A DNA stretch of 64,000 bases from Aurantimicrobium minutum. Lineage in GTDB: Bacteria; Actinomycetota; Actinomycetes; Actinomycetales; Microbacteriaceae. The position numbers and the translations under genes were made by a program. Within the stretch, counting starts at the first letter, position 1, and every line of letters starts with the position of its first letter. Shown in pieces: positions 10,138-19,073 of this stretch. The notes below the pieces were generated by a model, which ran no database searches, was not told the DNA's origin, and saw only the letters and a list, made by a program, of their open reading frames with translations. The stretch lies in the NCBI RefSeq assembly GCF_029893825.1, contig NZ_JARXXV010000001.1, positions 186,001-250,000 of the forward strand, written 5' to 3'.

Positions 10138-11210
10138 CCAGCTATCTTCTCGCCGGAGGAGGCACCGCTGGACACGTGAATCCCATGTTGGCGATGGCTG
10201 AGGCGCTGCGGCAGCGAGACCCACAAGCACAGATTGTGTGTGTGGGTACAGCGGAAGGCCTTGAAGCCAATCTTGTCCCTGCGCGTGGTTTTGAACTGGT
10301 CACGATTCCTCGAATTCCTTTTCCGCGGCTGCGCGGTCTGATTGGCTCATCGAAACGTTTTCTCACAGGTTGGCCCAAGGCGGTAGAGCGGATCACTGCG
10401 CTCATTCACGAACGCAACGTTGATGTTGTGATCGGTGTTGGAGGCTACTCCGCAGCCCCTGCCTACGCTGCTGCTCGCAAGAACGGGATTCCATATGTGA
10501 TTCACGAAGCAAATGCCAAGCCAGGGCTAGCCAATAAATGGGGAGCACGTCACACGCCCTTTGTGGGAGTGACATTCGCTGGAACACCACTACCGCATGC
10601 CACAACGGTGGGGACCCCTTTGCGTGCTGAAATCGAACATCTCGATATTCCGGCAACCCGGGCACAGGCCAGAGCTCATTTTGGGTTAGAACTCAATCGT
10701 CCTGTTCTCGTTGTCACCAGTGGTTCTCAAGGTGCTCGCTCCATCAACACCACAATCGCTGCTTCTGCGAAGGAGATTGTCGCCGCCGGCTACCAGGTTC
10801 TCCACATCGTTGGTCAGAACAAGCCTGATCACCTTCCGGAATTGTCCGGCTATGTTGCACTTGATTATTGCGATCGGATGGATTTGGCATTGGCGGCGGC
10901 AGATCTTGTCGTTTCTCGTGCTGGATCGGCCACAGTGTCTGAACTATCTGCCCTCGGTATTCCAGCGGTCTATGTTCCCTATCCTGTCGGCAATGGAGAG
11001 CAGAAGTTCAATGCTGCTGGAGTGGTCAATGCTGGTGGTGGAGTGTTGGTGACAGATGCACACTTCACCCCGGAATGGGTCACCAGCTCCTTGATTCCGC
11101 TACTTCGTGATGAGGCGGCCTTAGTCGCGATGGGTGAAGTTGCTGCACGTGTGGGCATGCGTGATGGCACATCGCGAATGATCAATCTGATTGATGCCGC
11201 CCTGTCATAG
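10134..11210 (+). CDS. murG: UDP-GlcNAc--lipid I N-acetylglucosaminyltransferase
   Basis: Peripheral membrane GT-B (GT28) enzyme that adds GlcNAc to lipid I to form lipid II. N-terminal acceptor domain with GGGTAGHVNPMLAMAEAL (about 8-25), a GVGGYSAAPAYAA loop near 102, and a C-terminal donor domain with VTSGSQGARSIN and SRAGSATVSEL. 358 aa is normal. ATGA overlap with ftsW shows coupling. The following gene starts 73 bp downstream. Confidence 0.97.
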   Translation: MTSYLLAGGGTAGHVNPMLAMAEALRQRDPQAQIVCVGTAEGLEANLVPARGFELVTIPRIPFPRLRGLIGSSKRFLTGWPKAVERITALIHERNVDVVIGVGGYSAAPAYAAARKNGIPYVIHEANAKPGLANKWGARHTPFVGVTFAGTPLPHATTVGTPLRAEIEHLDIPATRAQARAHFGLELNRPVLVVTSGSQGARSINTTIAASAKEIVAAGYQVLHIVGQNKPDHLPELSGYVALDYCDRMDLALAAADLVVSRAGSATVSELSALGIPAVYVPYPVGNGEQKFNAAGVVNAGGGVLVTDAHFTPEWVTSSLIPLLRDEAALVAMGEVAARVGMRDGTSRMINLIDAALS

Positions 11211-11283
11211 GCATAGCCTCAGCTTTCTGCGTTATAACGGAAGATGGTGGCCTGATGCTGCCTGTTAAGAAGAGAGCTCGCCT

Positions 11284-12681
11284 GTGATTAAGCCAGACCC
11301 CAGCGTTGTTGCCCCTGAGAACTTGGGCACCGTGCACATGGTCGGTATTGGTGGTTCAGGCATGAGCGGTATTGCTCGTCTCTTCCTCGCCAATGGCATC
11401 ACCGTGACCGGTTCTGATGTTCGGGACTCTTCCAACATTCAGGCACTTCGTGATTTAGGCGTTGAGGTTCATATTGGCCACGATGCGGCAAATGTGGGCG
11501 ATGCTCAAACCTTGGTCGTCACCGGGGCACTCTGGCAGGACAACCCAGAATATGTCCTCGCGAAGCAGCGGGGGCTGACCATCTTGCACCGCTCTCAAGC
11601 GCTGGAATGGTTGACCCGTGGTTCTCGTTTGGTCTCCGTCGCTGGCGCTCACGGCAAGACCACCTCAACTGGAATGATTGTTACCGGCTTGCGAGAACTC
11701 GGTGCTGACCCCAGTTTTGTCAACGGTGGTGTTGTTCAGTCTTATGGCTTAAGTTCTGCCTATGGTGAGGGTGAGCTGTTCGTCGTTGAAGCCGATGAGT
11801 CTGACGGTTCGTTCCTGCTCTATGACACTGCTGTGGCACTGATTACCAATGTTGATGCAGATCACTTGGATCACTACGGTTCACTCGAAGCATTTGACCA
11901 GGCATTTGTTGATTTTGCTTCAGCTGCTTCTGAACTGGTTGTCATCTCGAGCGATGACCCAGGTGCTGTGCGAGTGACGCAGAAGATTACCGGACCGAAG
12001 ATTCTTACCTTTGGTGAGTCTGCACACGCTGATGTTCGTTTGGCGCATGTTGACACCACAACCGGTGGCGTGACCTTGACCATCGAATACCAAGGAACCA
12101 AATACACCGCTCAGCTCAGCGTCCCAGGTCGCCACAATGCACTCAATGCCACCGGAGCGTTTGCAACCCTGGTGGGTCTGGGTTTCGATCCTGCATCTTC
12201 TCTGGCTGGAATCTCAGAGTTTGGTGGCACGCAACGTCGCTTTGAACTTCACGGTATTCGCCGTGAGGTGAGTGTGTATGACGACTATGCCCACCACCAC
12301 ACCGAGGTGAACGCGGTGCTCAGTGCTGCCCGCACTGTGGTGGGCGAAGGCCGCATCATTGCGGTTCACCAACCTCATCTCTACAGCCGAACACAGCACT
12401 TCGCTGGGGAGTTTGCACACACCCTAGAAAACGACGCTGATCTCACTGTGGTGTTGGATGTGTATGGCGCCAGGGAAGATCCAGTTCCTGGGGTGACAGG
12501 CGCATTAGTATCTGAAAAGTTTGCCGATCAGTCCAAAGTTGCCTTTATTGCCGATTGGCAAGAAGCAGCAGACCACATTGCAGCAATAGCTCGCCCAGGT
12601 GACTATGTTATTACCTTGGGCTGTGGTGATGTCTACCGCATCATTCCGCAGATTTTGGCTTCACTCGAAGCAACGAAGTAG
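11284..12681 (+). CDS. murC: UDP-N-acetylmuramate--L-alanine ligase
   Basis: First Mur ligase, adding L-alanine to UDP-MurNAc. N-terminal Rossmann domain [17 protein letters not shown] (about 18-34), P-loop GAHGKTT (121-127), [10 protein letters not shown] near 175, and [10 protein letters not shown] near 337, all diagnostic of MurC. 465 aa. GTG start with AAGAGAG upstream. It follows a 73 bp gap after murG, where a promoter could lie, although no convincing motif is seen. Confidence 0.96.
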   Translation: MIKPDPSVVAPENLGTVHMVGIGGSGMSGIARLFLANGITVTGSDVRDSSNIQALRDLGVEVHIGHDAANVGDAQTLVVTGALWQDNPEYVLAKQRGLTILHRSQALEWLTRGSRLVSVAGAHGKTTSTGMIVTGLRELGADPSFVNGGVVQSYGLSSAYGEGELFVVEADESDGSFLLYDTAVALITNVDADHLDHYGSLEAFDQAFVDFASAASELVVISSDDPGAVRVTQKITGPKILTFGESAHADVRLAHVDTTTGGVTLTIEYQGTKYTAQLSVPGRHNALNATGAFATLVGLGFDPASSLAGISEFGGTQRRFELHGIRREVSVYDDYAHHHTEVNAVLSAARTVVGEGRIIAVHQPHLYSRTQHFAGEFAHTLENDADLTVVLDVYGAREDPVPGVTGALVSEKFADQSKVAFIADWQEAADHIAAIARPGDYVITLGCGDVYRIIPQILASLEATK

Positions 12682-12687
12682 CTCATC

Positions 12688-13833
12688 ATGAGAAGACCCG
12701 TTGGTCCTGGGGGAGCAGGAACTCCCACCCCACGAGCCCCACAGCCTTCAGCTGCACCAGCAGCTCGCGCACCGAAGCCTGCTTCGCCATCTCACGCTGA
12801 GAAGGCCGCCAAGCCGGTAAAGGCGGCAAAACCAGCAAAGGTTTCACGAGCAGAGCGCAAAGCGCTGAAAAAGCAATCACAGGCTTCTGGCAGAACGCCT
12901 CAGCCCGTGGCGGGAACCTCTGCTCGGGTAGAGGCAGTGGGGAGTCGTGTTCAGGGAATCAGGAGACCCGCAGCGGCTTCCAGCAGGCCAGCAGAAGCGG
13001 TTGCTTCTCCGGCTCGAAAAGAACCTCGCCGCCCTGCTCGTCGGCTCACTAAAGCCCAGCAAGAAGCTGCTGAAGCAAAGCAAAAACTCAAAGCAGCCGT
13101 CAAGGCGCGCAAGGCATTCGAACGGGATGAAGTTCGCCGTTTCACCGCTCACATGCGGCGCCGAAGGATTATGTGGGCGTCCATTGCGGGGTCCTTGGCA
13201 GCGATTTTAATATTTGTTGGCGTGGGGGTCTTCACGCCTGTATTGGCGTTGCAAACCATCACCGTTGAAGGGGCTGCTCGAGTACCTGCAGACCAAATCA
13301 TTGCTGCGCTCCAGCCACAAATTAATAAGCCTCTGCCGCTAGTGGATATGGGCGCTGTTCGTAAAGCAGTTGAGGCTCAACCGCTGGTCAAGAGCTATTC
13401 CACTGTTGCTGTTCCGCCACACACCTTGGTGATCAAGATTGTGGAACGAAGCCCCATTGGTTATCTCCTCTCAGATGGTGATCTCATCATGGTTGACCCC
13501 GCTGGCGTCGTGCTGGAACACGCCACTGAACGCACCCCTGGTATCCCTGTCATTACGGTGGAGGGCGCAAGTGCACAATCCAAGGGTTTCACCGCTGCAG
13601 TTGATGTGATTACTTCTCTGCCCAGTGCACTTGCTGGTCAATTGGATGAAGTCATTGCTAACACCACCGATGATGTCACGCTCATTCTTACTGGTGGTGC
13701 TCGTGTGTTCTGGGGTGGTCCTGAAAACGCGGCAATGAAGAACCGTGTTCTTTCACAATTGCTTGCAGTCAACCCCGTTGGTTCGGTGAGTGAGTACGAC
13801 GTCTCGTCGCCAAAAACTGCCGTCGTTCGTTAA
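12688..13833 (+). CDS. ftsQ: FtsQ/DivIB-type division protein
   Basis: Bitopic divisome protein that bridges FtsL/FtsB and the septal synthases. The long N-terminal cytoplasmic region (1-160) is Ala/Pro/Lys/Arg-rich and low in complexity. One transmembrane helix follows (about 162-185), then an extracytoplasmic POTRA domain (LQTITVEGAARVPADQIIAAL, about 192-260) and the FtsQ beta domain. Position between murC and ftsZ is the standard one. 381 aa is long because of the cytoplasmic tail. The call rests on POTRA-like sequence, topology and context. Confidence 0.92.
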   Translation: MRRPVGPGGAGTPTPRAPQPSAAPAARAPKPASPSHAEKAAKPVKAAKPAKVSRAERKALKKQSQASGRTPQPVAGTSARVEAVGSRVQGIRRPAAASSRPAEAVASPARKEPRRPARRLTKAQQEAAEAKQKLKAAVKARKAFERDEVRRFTAHMRRRRIMWASIAGSLAAILIFVGVGVFTPVLALQTITVEGAARVPADQIIAALQPQINKPLPLVDMGAVRKAVEAQPLVKSYSTVAVPPHTLVIKIVERSPIGYLLSDGDLIMVDPAGVVLEHATERTPGIPVITVEGASAQSKGFTAAVDVITSLPSALAGQLDEVIANTTDDVTLILTGGARVFWGGPENAAMKNRVLSQLLAVNPVGSVSEYDVSSPKTAVVR

Positions 13834-13858
13834 TTCTTTCCTCGATCTGTTCTCTTCT

Positions 13859-13868
13859 GGCGTGTCGC
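13859..13868 (+). promoter_or_regulatory. Putative WhiA-type site upstream of ftsZ
   Basis: The 10-mer GGCGTGTCGC contains GTGTC, the complement of the GACAC core bound by WhiA in Streptomyces, where ftsZ is a direct WhiA target. The identical 10-mer recurs in front of rapZ-whiA (19007-19016). It lies about 105 bp before the ftsZ start. Regulation is inferred from the motif and from known WhiA targets. Confidence 0.5.
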
Positions 13869-13924
13869 GCAGGGGAGCGGGATGCTTCGACCTACTCTCA
13901 AATCAAGAAATGCATACTGAGCAT

Positions 13925-13956
13925 AACTTTAAGGTTCGACTTGAACTTTAGGGTTC
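13925..13956 (+). repeat. Imperfect 13 bp direct repeat in front of ftsZ
   Basis: Two copies, AACTTTAAGGTTC (13925-13937) and AACTTTAGGGTTC (13944-13956), differ at one base and are 19 bp apart start to start, close to two helical turns. They sit directly upstream of the ftsZ ribosome binding site (GGAGG 13961-13965). They may bind a dimeric regulator or belong to the core promoter; the role is inference. Confidence 0.5.
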
Positions 13957-13972
13957 TAGCGGAGGCCACATC

Positions 13973-15154
13973 GTGTCAATGAATCAGAATTACCTCGCCG
14001 TCATCAAGGTGGTCGGCGTCGGCGGTGGTGGCGTGAACGCTGTGAACCGCATGATTGAGCTCGGTCTCAAGGGTGTTGAATTCATCGCAGTCAACACCGA
14101 CGCACAGGCACTCCTGCTCAGTGAAGCAGACGTGAAGCTCGACATTGGCCGTGAGCTCACTCGTGGTCTTGGCGCTGGAGCTGACCCAGAAGTTGGCCGC
14201 AAGGCTGCTGAAGACCACGCAGAAGAAATTGAAGAAGCACTCGCTGGTGCTGACATGGTCTTTGTGACCGCAGGTGAGGGTGGTGGAACTGGTACTGGTG
14301 CCGCTCCCGTCGTTGCCAAGATCGCCAAGTCCATTGGCGCTTTGACCATCGGTGTTGTGACCAAGCCCTTCGGATTCGAAGGAAAGCGTCGTGCTGCTCA
14401 GGCAGACACCGGAGTTGCAGCACTTCGCGCCGAGGTAGACACCCTCATCGTTGTTCCCAACGATCGTTTGCTCGAAATCAGCGACCGCTCGATTTCCGTG
14501 CAGGAAGCTTTTGCCACCGCTGACCAGGTATTGCTCGCCGGTGTTCAGGGAATTACAGACCTCATCACCACTCCAGGTCTGATCAACCTCGACTTCGCAG
14601 ACGTGAAGTCGGTAATGCAGGGCGCTGGATCCGCCCTGATGGGAATCGGCTCCTCACGCGGTGCAGACCGCGCAATCAAGGCAGCCGAGCTGGCCGTAGC
14701 CTCACCCCTGCTTGAGGCCAGCATTGAAGGCGCTCGTGGCGTGCTTCTGTCCATCCAGGGTGGATCCAACCTCGGTCTCTTCGAGATCAATGACGCTGCT
14801 GCACTGGTCGGCGAAGCCGTACACCCTGAAGCAAACATCATCTTCGGTGCTGTCATTGATGACACCCTGGGTGACGAAGTTCGCGTCACGGTTATCGCCG
14901 CTGGTTTTGATGGCGGAGAGCCAACCCACAAGGCAATGCCTCGCCGCACGTTCACCTCGACTGACACCGGCTCGGTATTGCCCGCAGGTGAGAGCATCTA
15001 CTCCGAGACAGTCATCACCTCGACCACCGGTGTATTTGCAGATGACGAGCTTGCTGGAGTTCTGTCCACCCCGGCAACCACAAGCCACGTTTCTGTGACT
15101 CCCTCCTACGTTGATGAGGATGACGACCTCGACATCCCCGACTTCCTCAAGTAA
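13973..15154 (+). CDS. ftsZ: Cell division GTPase FtsZ
   Basis: Tubulin homologue that polymerises into the Z ring and recruits the divisome. The N-terminal GTP-binding domain has [12 protein letters not shown] (about 13-24), the tubulin signature GGGTGTG (103-109) and the T7-loop region [12 protein letters not shown] variable acidic linker follows, then the conserved C-terminal peptide [10 protein letters not shown] that binds SepF and other partners. GTG start chosen because GGAGG (13961-13965) lies 7 bp upstream; ATG 13979 is less well spaced. The 139 bp upstream gap holds a direct repeat and a WhiA-like site, so ftsZ probably has its own promoter. Confidence 0.98.
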   Translation: MSMNQNYLAVIKVVGVGGGGVNAVNRMIELGLKGVEFIAVNTDAQALLLSEADVKLDIGRELTRGLGAGADPEVGRKAAEDHAEEIEEALAGADMVFVTAGEGGGTGTGAAPVVAKIAKSIGALTIGVVTKPFGFEGKRRAAQADTGVAALRAEVDTLIVVPNDRLLEISDRSISVQEAFATADQVLLAGVQGITDLITTPGLINLDFADVKSVMQGAGSALMGIGSSRGADRAIKAAELAVASPLLEASIEGARGVLLSIQGGSNLGLFEINDAAALVGEAVHPEANIIFGAVIDDTLGDEVRVTVIAAGFDGGEPTHKAMPRRTFTSTDTGSVLPAGESIYSETVITSTTGVFADDELAGVLSTPATTSHVSVTPSYVDEDDDLDIPDFLK

Positions 15155-15865
15155 GTGAGTACCTCCCTAGCCGAGCGCTTAGCGCTCGTGGAGGAAGGTA
15201 TCGCTGAGGCGGCCCGTAATGCCGGGCGTGACATCAACGACCTCACCACGATTGTGGTGACCAAGTTCCATCCTGCTCAGCTCGTTCGCGATCTCTACGA
15301 TCTCGGCGTTCGAAATGTGGGGGAGAACCGCCACCAAGAAGCAGAAGCTAAATCAGCAGAACTAGCGGATTTAGACCTCACGTGGCACTTCATTGGACAA
15401 CTCCAGTCCAATAAAGCGCGTGCTGTGCGCAAATATGCCAGTGTCGTGCACTCTGTCGATCGAGACAGTCTTGTTACTGCTCTCGGTAATGCCGCAAAGA
15501 CACCTGAGGGTGAACCAGCACAGAACATCGTTGAGGTGTTGGATTGCTTCGTCCAGCTCAATCTGACTCAAGATCCAGGGCGTGGCGGTATTCAGCCGGC
15601 TGATGTTGTTCAGCTAGCTGAACAGGTCGCTGCACAGCCCAGCCTGAATTTGCTGGGCGTGATGGCTGTTGCTCCGCTGGATGAAGAGCCCCGTGTTGCC
15701 TTTGCGCGGGTGCGGGCAGCTTCTGAACGAATTCAGAGCGTCATTCCAACAGCTCGCTTCATTTCCACGGGCATGTCTCATGACTACGCCGCGGCGATTT
15801 CCGAAGGCGCGACACACCTACGAATTGGCTCTGCAATCACGGGAAACCGCCCCGTTTCCGGTTAA
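15155..15865 (+). CDS. YggS/YlmE-family PLP homeostasis protein
   Basis: Single-domain PLP-binding protein with the alanine racemase N-terminal fold; family members buffer pyridoxal phosphate rather than catalyse a known reaction. TTIVVTKFHP holds the expected PLP Lys (about residue 36). NVGENRHQEAEAK, WHFIGQLQSNKAR and FISTGMSHDYAAAI are the family signatures. 236 aa is normal. Start GTG directly follows the ftsZ stop. The location between ftsZ and sepF is conserved in Gram-positives. The partner with sepF suggests co-expression with division genes; a direct division role is not established. Confidence 0.93.
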   Translation: MSTSLAERLALVEEGIAEAARNAGRDINDLTTIVVTKFHPAQLVRDLYDLGVRNVGENRHQEAEAKSAELADLDLTWHFIGQLQSNKARAVRKYASVVHSVDRDSLVTALGNAAKTPEGEPAQNIVEVLDCFVQLNLTQDPGRGGIQPADVVQLAEQVAAQPSLNLLGVMAVAPLDEEPRVAFARVRAASERIQSVIPTARFISTGMSHDYAAAISEGATHLRIGSAITGNRPVSG

Positions 15866-15899
15866 TCTCAATTAGACGTTTTATTCCTGGAGGTACTCA

Positions 15900-16352
15900 A
15901 TGTCCAACCCACTCAAGAAGACCATGGTCTATCTCGGTCTCGCTGACGAGGACACGAGCTACGACGCACCCGCATACGCTGCAGCACCACAGGTTGCTCC
16001 TGTATCCGCAGGCCGTGCACAGGTAACCCCCCTGCGCCGTAACACCGCAAAGAACCAGGCTGTGAGCGACATGAACGAGATCGTAACCGTCCACCCTAAG
16101 CAGTACTCGGACGCAAAAGTTATTGCTGAAAACTTCCGTGAAGGCGTTCCCGTCATCATGAACCTGTCTCAGATGACTGAGACCGATGCACGTCGTCTCA
16201 TCGACTTCGCATCAGGTCTGTCACAGGGTCTCTACGGCAAGATTGAGCGCGTCACCAGCAAGGTATTCCTGCTCTCTCCTGCACACGTTGCTGTTTCTGG
16301 TGACGCTGCTGCTGAGACTGCTGAAGTCGACACCACTTTCTTCGGGGAGTAA
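15900..16352 (+). CDS. sepF: Cell division protein SepF
   Basis: FtsZ-binding protein that forms rings and tethers the Z ring to the membrane in bacteria lacking FtsA; no ftsA occurs in this cluster. The N-terminal amphipathic membrane-binding helix is [16 protein letters not shown], followed by a flexible linker (about 17-65) and the SepF domain (about 66-140, [23 protein letters not shown]). ATG start with GGAGG upstream. 150 aa is typical for actinobacteria. Confidence 0.96.
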   Translation: MSNPLKKTMVYLGLADEDTSYDAPAYAAAPQVAPVSAGRAQVTPLRRNTAKNQAVSDMNEIVTVHPKQYSDAKVIAENFREGVPVIMNLSQMTETDARRLIDFASGLSQGLYGKIERVTSKVFLLSPAHVAVSGDAAAETAEVDTTFFGE

Positions 16353-16394
16353 GTAGTTAGGCCGCTATAGGTCACTACTTCTCGCATTTCAAGG

Positions 16395-16697
16395 ATGTCT
16401 CTTATGGGCATTGTGGGCTTAGTTCTCTATTACGCACTACTGGTCTTTGTCATTGCCATGTGGGCGCGGCTGATCTTGGACTTCCTTCGCGCTATGCGCC
16501 CAGGTTGGCGTCCACCCTCGTTCCTACTGGTTATCAGTGGAATTGTGTATGGGATTACTGATCCACCCATGAAAGCGGTTCGCCGATTCGTCAAACCCAT
16601 GAGCGTTGGCGCAATTGCGTTGGACTTTGGGTGGACCGTGGTGATGTTAGCTGCGATTGTTCTGATGTATGTCGCCGAATACCTGATGGTTCTCTAA
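16395..16697 (+). CDS. YggT-family small membrane protein
   Basis: Small integral membrane protein of the YggT family, which lies between sepF and divIVA in many actinobacteria. It has two predicted helices (about 3-27 and 72-97). The central segment FLRAMRPGWRPPSFLLVISGIVYGITDPPMKAVRRFVKP carries the family pattern P-(x)-K-(x)-RR, positions about 31-68. Function is not established; a role in envelope or division processes is inferred from context. ATG start preceded by AAGGA. Confidence 0.88.
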   Translation: MSLMGIVGLVLYYALLVFVIAMWARLILDFLRAMRPGWRPPSFLLVISGIVYGITDPPMKAVRRFVKPMSVGAIALDFGWTVVMLAAIVLMYVAEYLMVL

Positions 16698-16814
16698 GAA
16701 GTTACGTAATTCTTTCCCCAGGCGTTTCCTCACTACGCAACTCTTTTGGTAGCGTTAGGGAAGTTGTCCACCAGACAGCACACTTTTGTATCACTCACTT
16801 GAGGATGGCTTGAC

Positions 16815-17378
16815 ATGGCTTTATTGCCAGAAGACGTAGTAAACAAGCGGTTTCAGCAGACAAAGTTCCGCGAAGGTTACGACCAGGACGAGGTCGATGA
16901 CTTTCTCGACGAAATTGTCGTAGAACTACGCCGTCTCAGCGCCGAAAACGAGGACCTGCGCACCAAGCTTGAAGCAGCAGAAGCTCGCCTCGAGGGTGGA
17001 GAATCTTCTGCTCCCGCACGTCCTGCTACGACACCTGCGCCTGCTGTTGTGGATGACTCCAGTGCAACTGCCAGTGCGAATGATCTGTTGACCCTTGCAC
17101 GTCGCCTGCACGAGGAGCACGTCCGTGAAGGTGTGGAGAAGCGTGACGCTCTCATCGCTGAAGGGCACGAAACTGCTACCCGCCTCGTTGCCGAAGCAGA
17201 AGCTACGGCCAAAGCTCAGCTCTCCACACTGGAAACCGAGAAGGCAGCACTCAAGAGTTCTATTGCCGAACTCACCGGTTTCGAGAAGGAATACCGCGAA
17301 AAGCTTCGTGGTTACATTTCCACCCAGTTGGCTGAGCTCGACGAGCTCAACGTGACTGGTAAATCAGACAAAAAGTAA
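16815..17378 (+). CDS. divIVA: DivIVA/Wag31-family polar growth protein
   Basis: Coiled-coil protein that binds curved membrane at poles and septum and organises wall synthesis in actinobacteria. The N-terminal DivIVA lipid-binding domain is clear (PEDVVNKRFQQTKFREGYDQDEVDDFLD, about 5-32). Coiled-coil segments follow (about 36-60 and 95-180), separated by an Ala/Pro/Ser linker. At 187 aa it is shorter than mycobacterial Wag31 (about 260 aa). GAGGAT upstream of ATG serves as ribosome binding site; the 117 bp gap before it may hold a promoter. Confidence 0.95.
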   Translation: MALLPEDVVNKRFQQTKFREGYDQDEVDDFLDEIVVELRRLSAENEDLRTKLEAAEARLEGGESSAPARPATTPAPAVVDDSSATASANDLLTLARRLHEEHVREGVEKRDALIAEGHETATRLVAEAEATAKAQLSTLETEKAALKSSIAELTGFEKEYREKLRGYISTQLAELDELNVTGKSDKK

Positions 17379-17380
17379 CC

Positions 17381-18055
17381 GTGTCAGTTAAGCGGCCCGT
17401 GTGGGCTGTATTGACACTTCTGGCGGTCACCGCTGGTGTCATTTACGCTGCTGACCAGCTCAGCAAGATGTGGGTTATGTCGACCCTCACTGAGGGCGTC
17501 TCTGAGCCAGTCTTAGGTGATTTCCTTCAGTTCTACTTCGTGCGTAATCCAGGAGCTGCGTTTTCGCTTTCTTCTGGAACAACCTGGGTGTTCTCTATCC
17601 TTGCCGCGGTCGTAACCGTGGTCATTATTGTGTTCTCACGCAAGATTCGTTCTATCGCGTGGGCTCTCGTTTTTGGCCTGCTGTTGGGTGGGACACTCGG
17701 TAATCTCACGGACCGTCTGACAAAGGTCAACGGGCAGGGTGTTGTTGAGTTCGGTAACGGTTTAGTGGTGGATTTCATCTCCACACCCTGGATGATGCCG
17801 GCCATTTATAACGTCGCAGATATGGCCATCGTCTCGAGCATGTGTTTGCTCGTGATTCTCACCCTGATGGGAATTCACATTGATGGCACGCGTGAGCCCA
17901 AAAAGAAGAACTCCGATGATGTCACTGGCTCGGGTGCAACAGTTTTGATGGGCCCAGATGGAACCACATCAAGCGTGCTGGGAGGGTCGCCCTCAATAGG
18001 CTTTGATGGCTCTGTTGGTGGCTCTGCAGGTTTCGGTGGTTCTGGTGGAAACTAG
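17381..18055 (+). CDS. lspA: Lipoprotein signal peptidase (signal peptidase II)
   Basis: Aspartyl protease of the inner membrane that cleaves signal peptides from prolipoproteins. Four transmembrane helices. Motifs: [26 protein letters not shown] with the first catalytic Asp, and YNVADMAI with the second. The conserved part ends near residue 165. A 50-residue hydrophilic Gly/Ser-rich tail (about 177-224) is unusual; its DNA overlaps the proposed start of the next gene. GTG start 2 bp after divIVA, so translation is probably coupled. Confidence 0.94.
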   Translation: MSVKRPVWAVLTLLAVTAGVIYAADQLSKMWVMSTLTEGVSEPVLGDFLQFYFVRNPGAAFSLSSGTTWVFSILAAVVTVVIIVFSRKIRSIAWALVFGLLLGGTLGNLTDRLTKVNGQGVVEFGNGLVVDFISTPWMMPAIYNVADMAIVSSMCLLVILTLMGIHIDGTREPKKKNSDDVTGSGATVLMGPDGTTSSVLGGSPSIGFDGSVGGSAGFGGSGGN

Positions 18056-18965
18056 ATCCACCCCGGTACCGGATGGACTTGATGGTGTCCGTGTCGATGC
18101 TGGACTTGCTCGTCTTTTTGGTTTTTCTCGCACACAGGCTGCTGAGATCGCGGAAGCTGGCGGTGTCGAGCAAAACGGCATTGCCTTAGGTAAGTCAGAC
18201 AAACTTCGGGCAGAGGCAACACTGACGGTTTCTTGGGAAGAGAAGCGCGGCCCAGAGATCGTGCCGATGATGGTTCCTGATTTCGCCATCGTCTATGACG
18301 ATGAAGACTTTGTTGTCGTGGATAAGCCAGTAGGTGTCGCTGCTCACCCTGCTGCAAGCTGGGATGGTCCAACTGTGCTCGGTGCACTTGCGGCCTCAGG
18401 TTTCACTATTGCCACCTCCGGCGCTGCTGAGCGCGCCGGAATCGTGCATCGACTTGATGTGGGCACCTCTGGACTGATGGTTGTTGCCAAAAGTGAGAAG
18501 GCATATAGTGCTCTCAAACAAGCCTTCCACGATCGTGAAGTGAACAAGATCTATCACGCGGTTGTGCAGGGACATCCAGATCCACTTGCGGGCACCATCG
18601 ATGCGCCCATCGGTCGCCACCCTCGTTCGGACTGGAAGTTTGCTGTCACCAATGACGGAAAGCATGCCGTCACTCATTACACAACTTTTGAAGCTTTCCC
18701 TTTTGCTTCCCTGCTGGAAATCAAGCTAGAAACCGGGCGGACACACCAGATTCGCGTTCACATGGCAGCACAGCGTCATCCGTGTGTGGGGGATAGCTTG
18801 TATGGGGCAGACCCGTCGCTCAGTGCACGTTTGGGGCTGACACGCCAGTGGCTTCATGCTCACAAACTCGGCTTCACACACCCTTCTACGGGCGAATATG
18901 TTGAATTCACCTCACCGTATCCGGCAGATTTACAACACGCTCTCGATGTCTTGGCAGCAGGTTAA
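18045..18965 (+). CDS. RluA/RluD-family ribosomal pseudouridine synthase
   Basis: Pseudouridine synthase, probably for 23S rRNA. An S4 RNA-binding domain ([25 protein letters not shown]) comes first, then the catalytic domain with [15 protein letters not shown], which holds the catalytic Asp, and [13 protein letters not shown]. About 306 aa is the usual length. The start is uncertain: GTG 18045 and GTG 18036 are both possible, within the end of lspA; the frame is open further back but enters the lspA Gly-rich tail. The lspA-rluD order is conserved in actinobacteria. Confidence 0.92.
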   Translation: METRSTPVPDGLDGVRVDAGLARLFGFSRTQAAEIAEAGGVEQNGIALGKSDKLRAEATLTVSWEEKRGPEIVPMMVPDFAIVYDDEDFVVVDKPVGVAAHPAASWDGPTVLGALAASGFTIATSGAAERAGIVHRLDVGTSGLMVVAKSEKAYSALKQAFHDREVNKIYHAVVQGHPDPLAGTIDAPIGRHPRSDWKFAVTNDGKHAVTHYTTFEAFPFASLLEIKLETGRTHQIRVHMAAQRHPCVGDSLYGADPSLSARLGLTRQWLHAHKLGFTHPSTGEYVEFTSPYPADLQHALDVLAAG

Positions 18966-19005
18966 CCTTCAACTCCTAGACAAAGGTTTGAGGGCTGGGG
19001 TTTCC

Positions 19006-19043
19006 CGGCGTGTCGCAAATGGTTAGTCTTATACGACACGCCG
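19006..19043. promoter_or_regulatory. Perfect 10 bp inverted repeat with WhiA-type cores upstream of rapZ-whiA
   Basis: Arms CGGCGTGTCG (19006-19015) and CGACACGCCG (19034-19043) are exact complements with an 18-base spacer. Each holds the pentamer bound by WhiA (GTGTC at 19010-19014, GACAC at 19035-19039). The spacer contains TAGTCT, a possible -10 hexamer. As whiA is the second gene downstream, the layout suggests autoregulation. It could also form an RNA hairpin ending the previous transcript, but no T-run follows. Confidence 0.55.
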
Positions 19044-19073
19044 TAACACGCCCCAGATTTCAAGGAAGTGACT

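Noticed and set aside
16766-16776. TTGTCCACC, one base off a DnaA box, upstream of divIVA.
   Set aside because: A single weak box with no cluster, no AT-rich unwinding element and no dnaA or dnaN nearby; no origin is supported.
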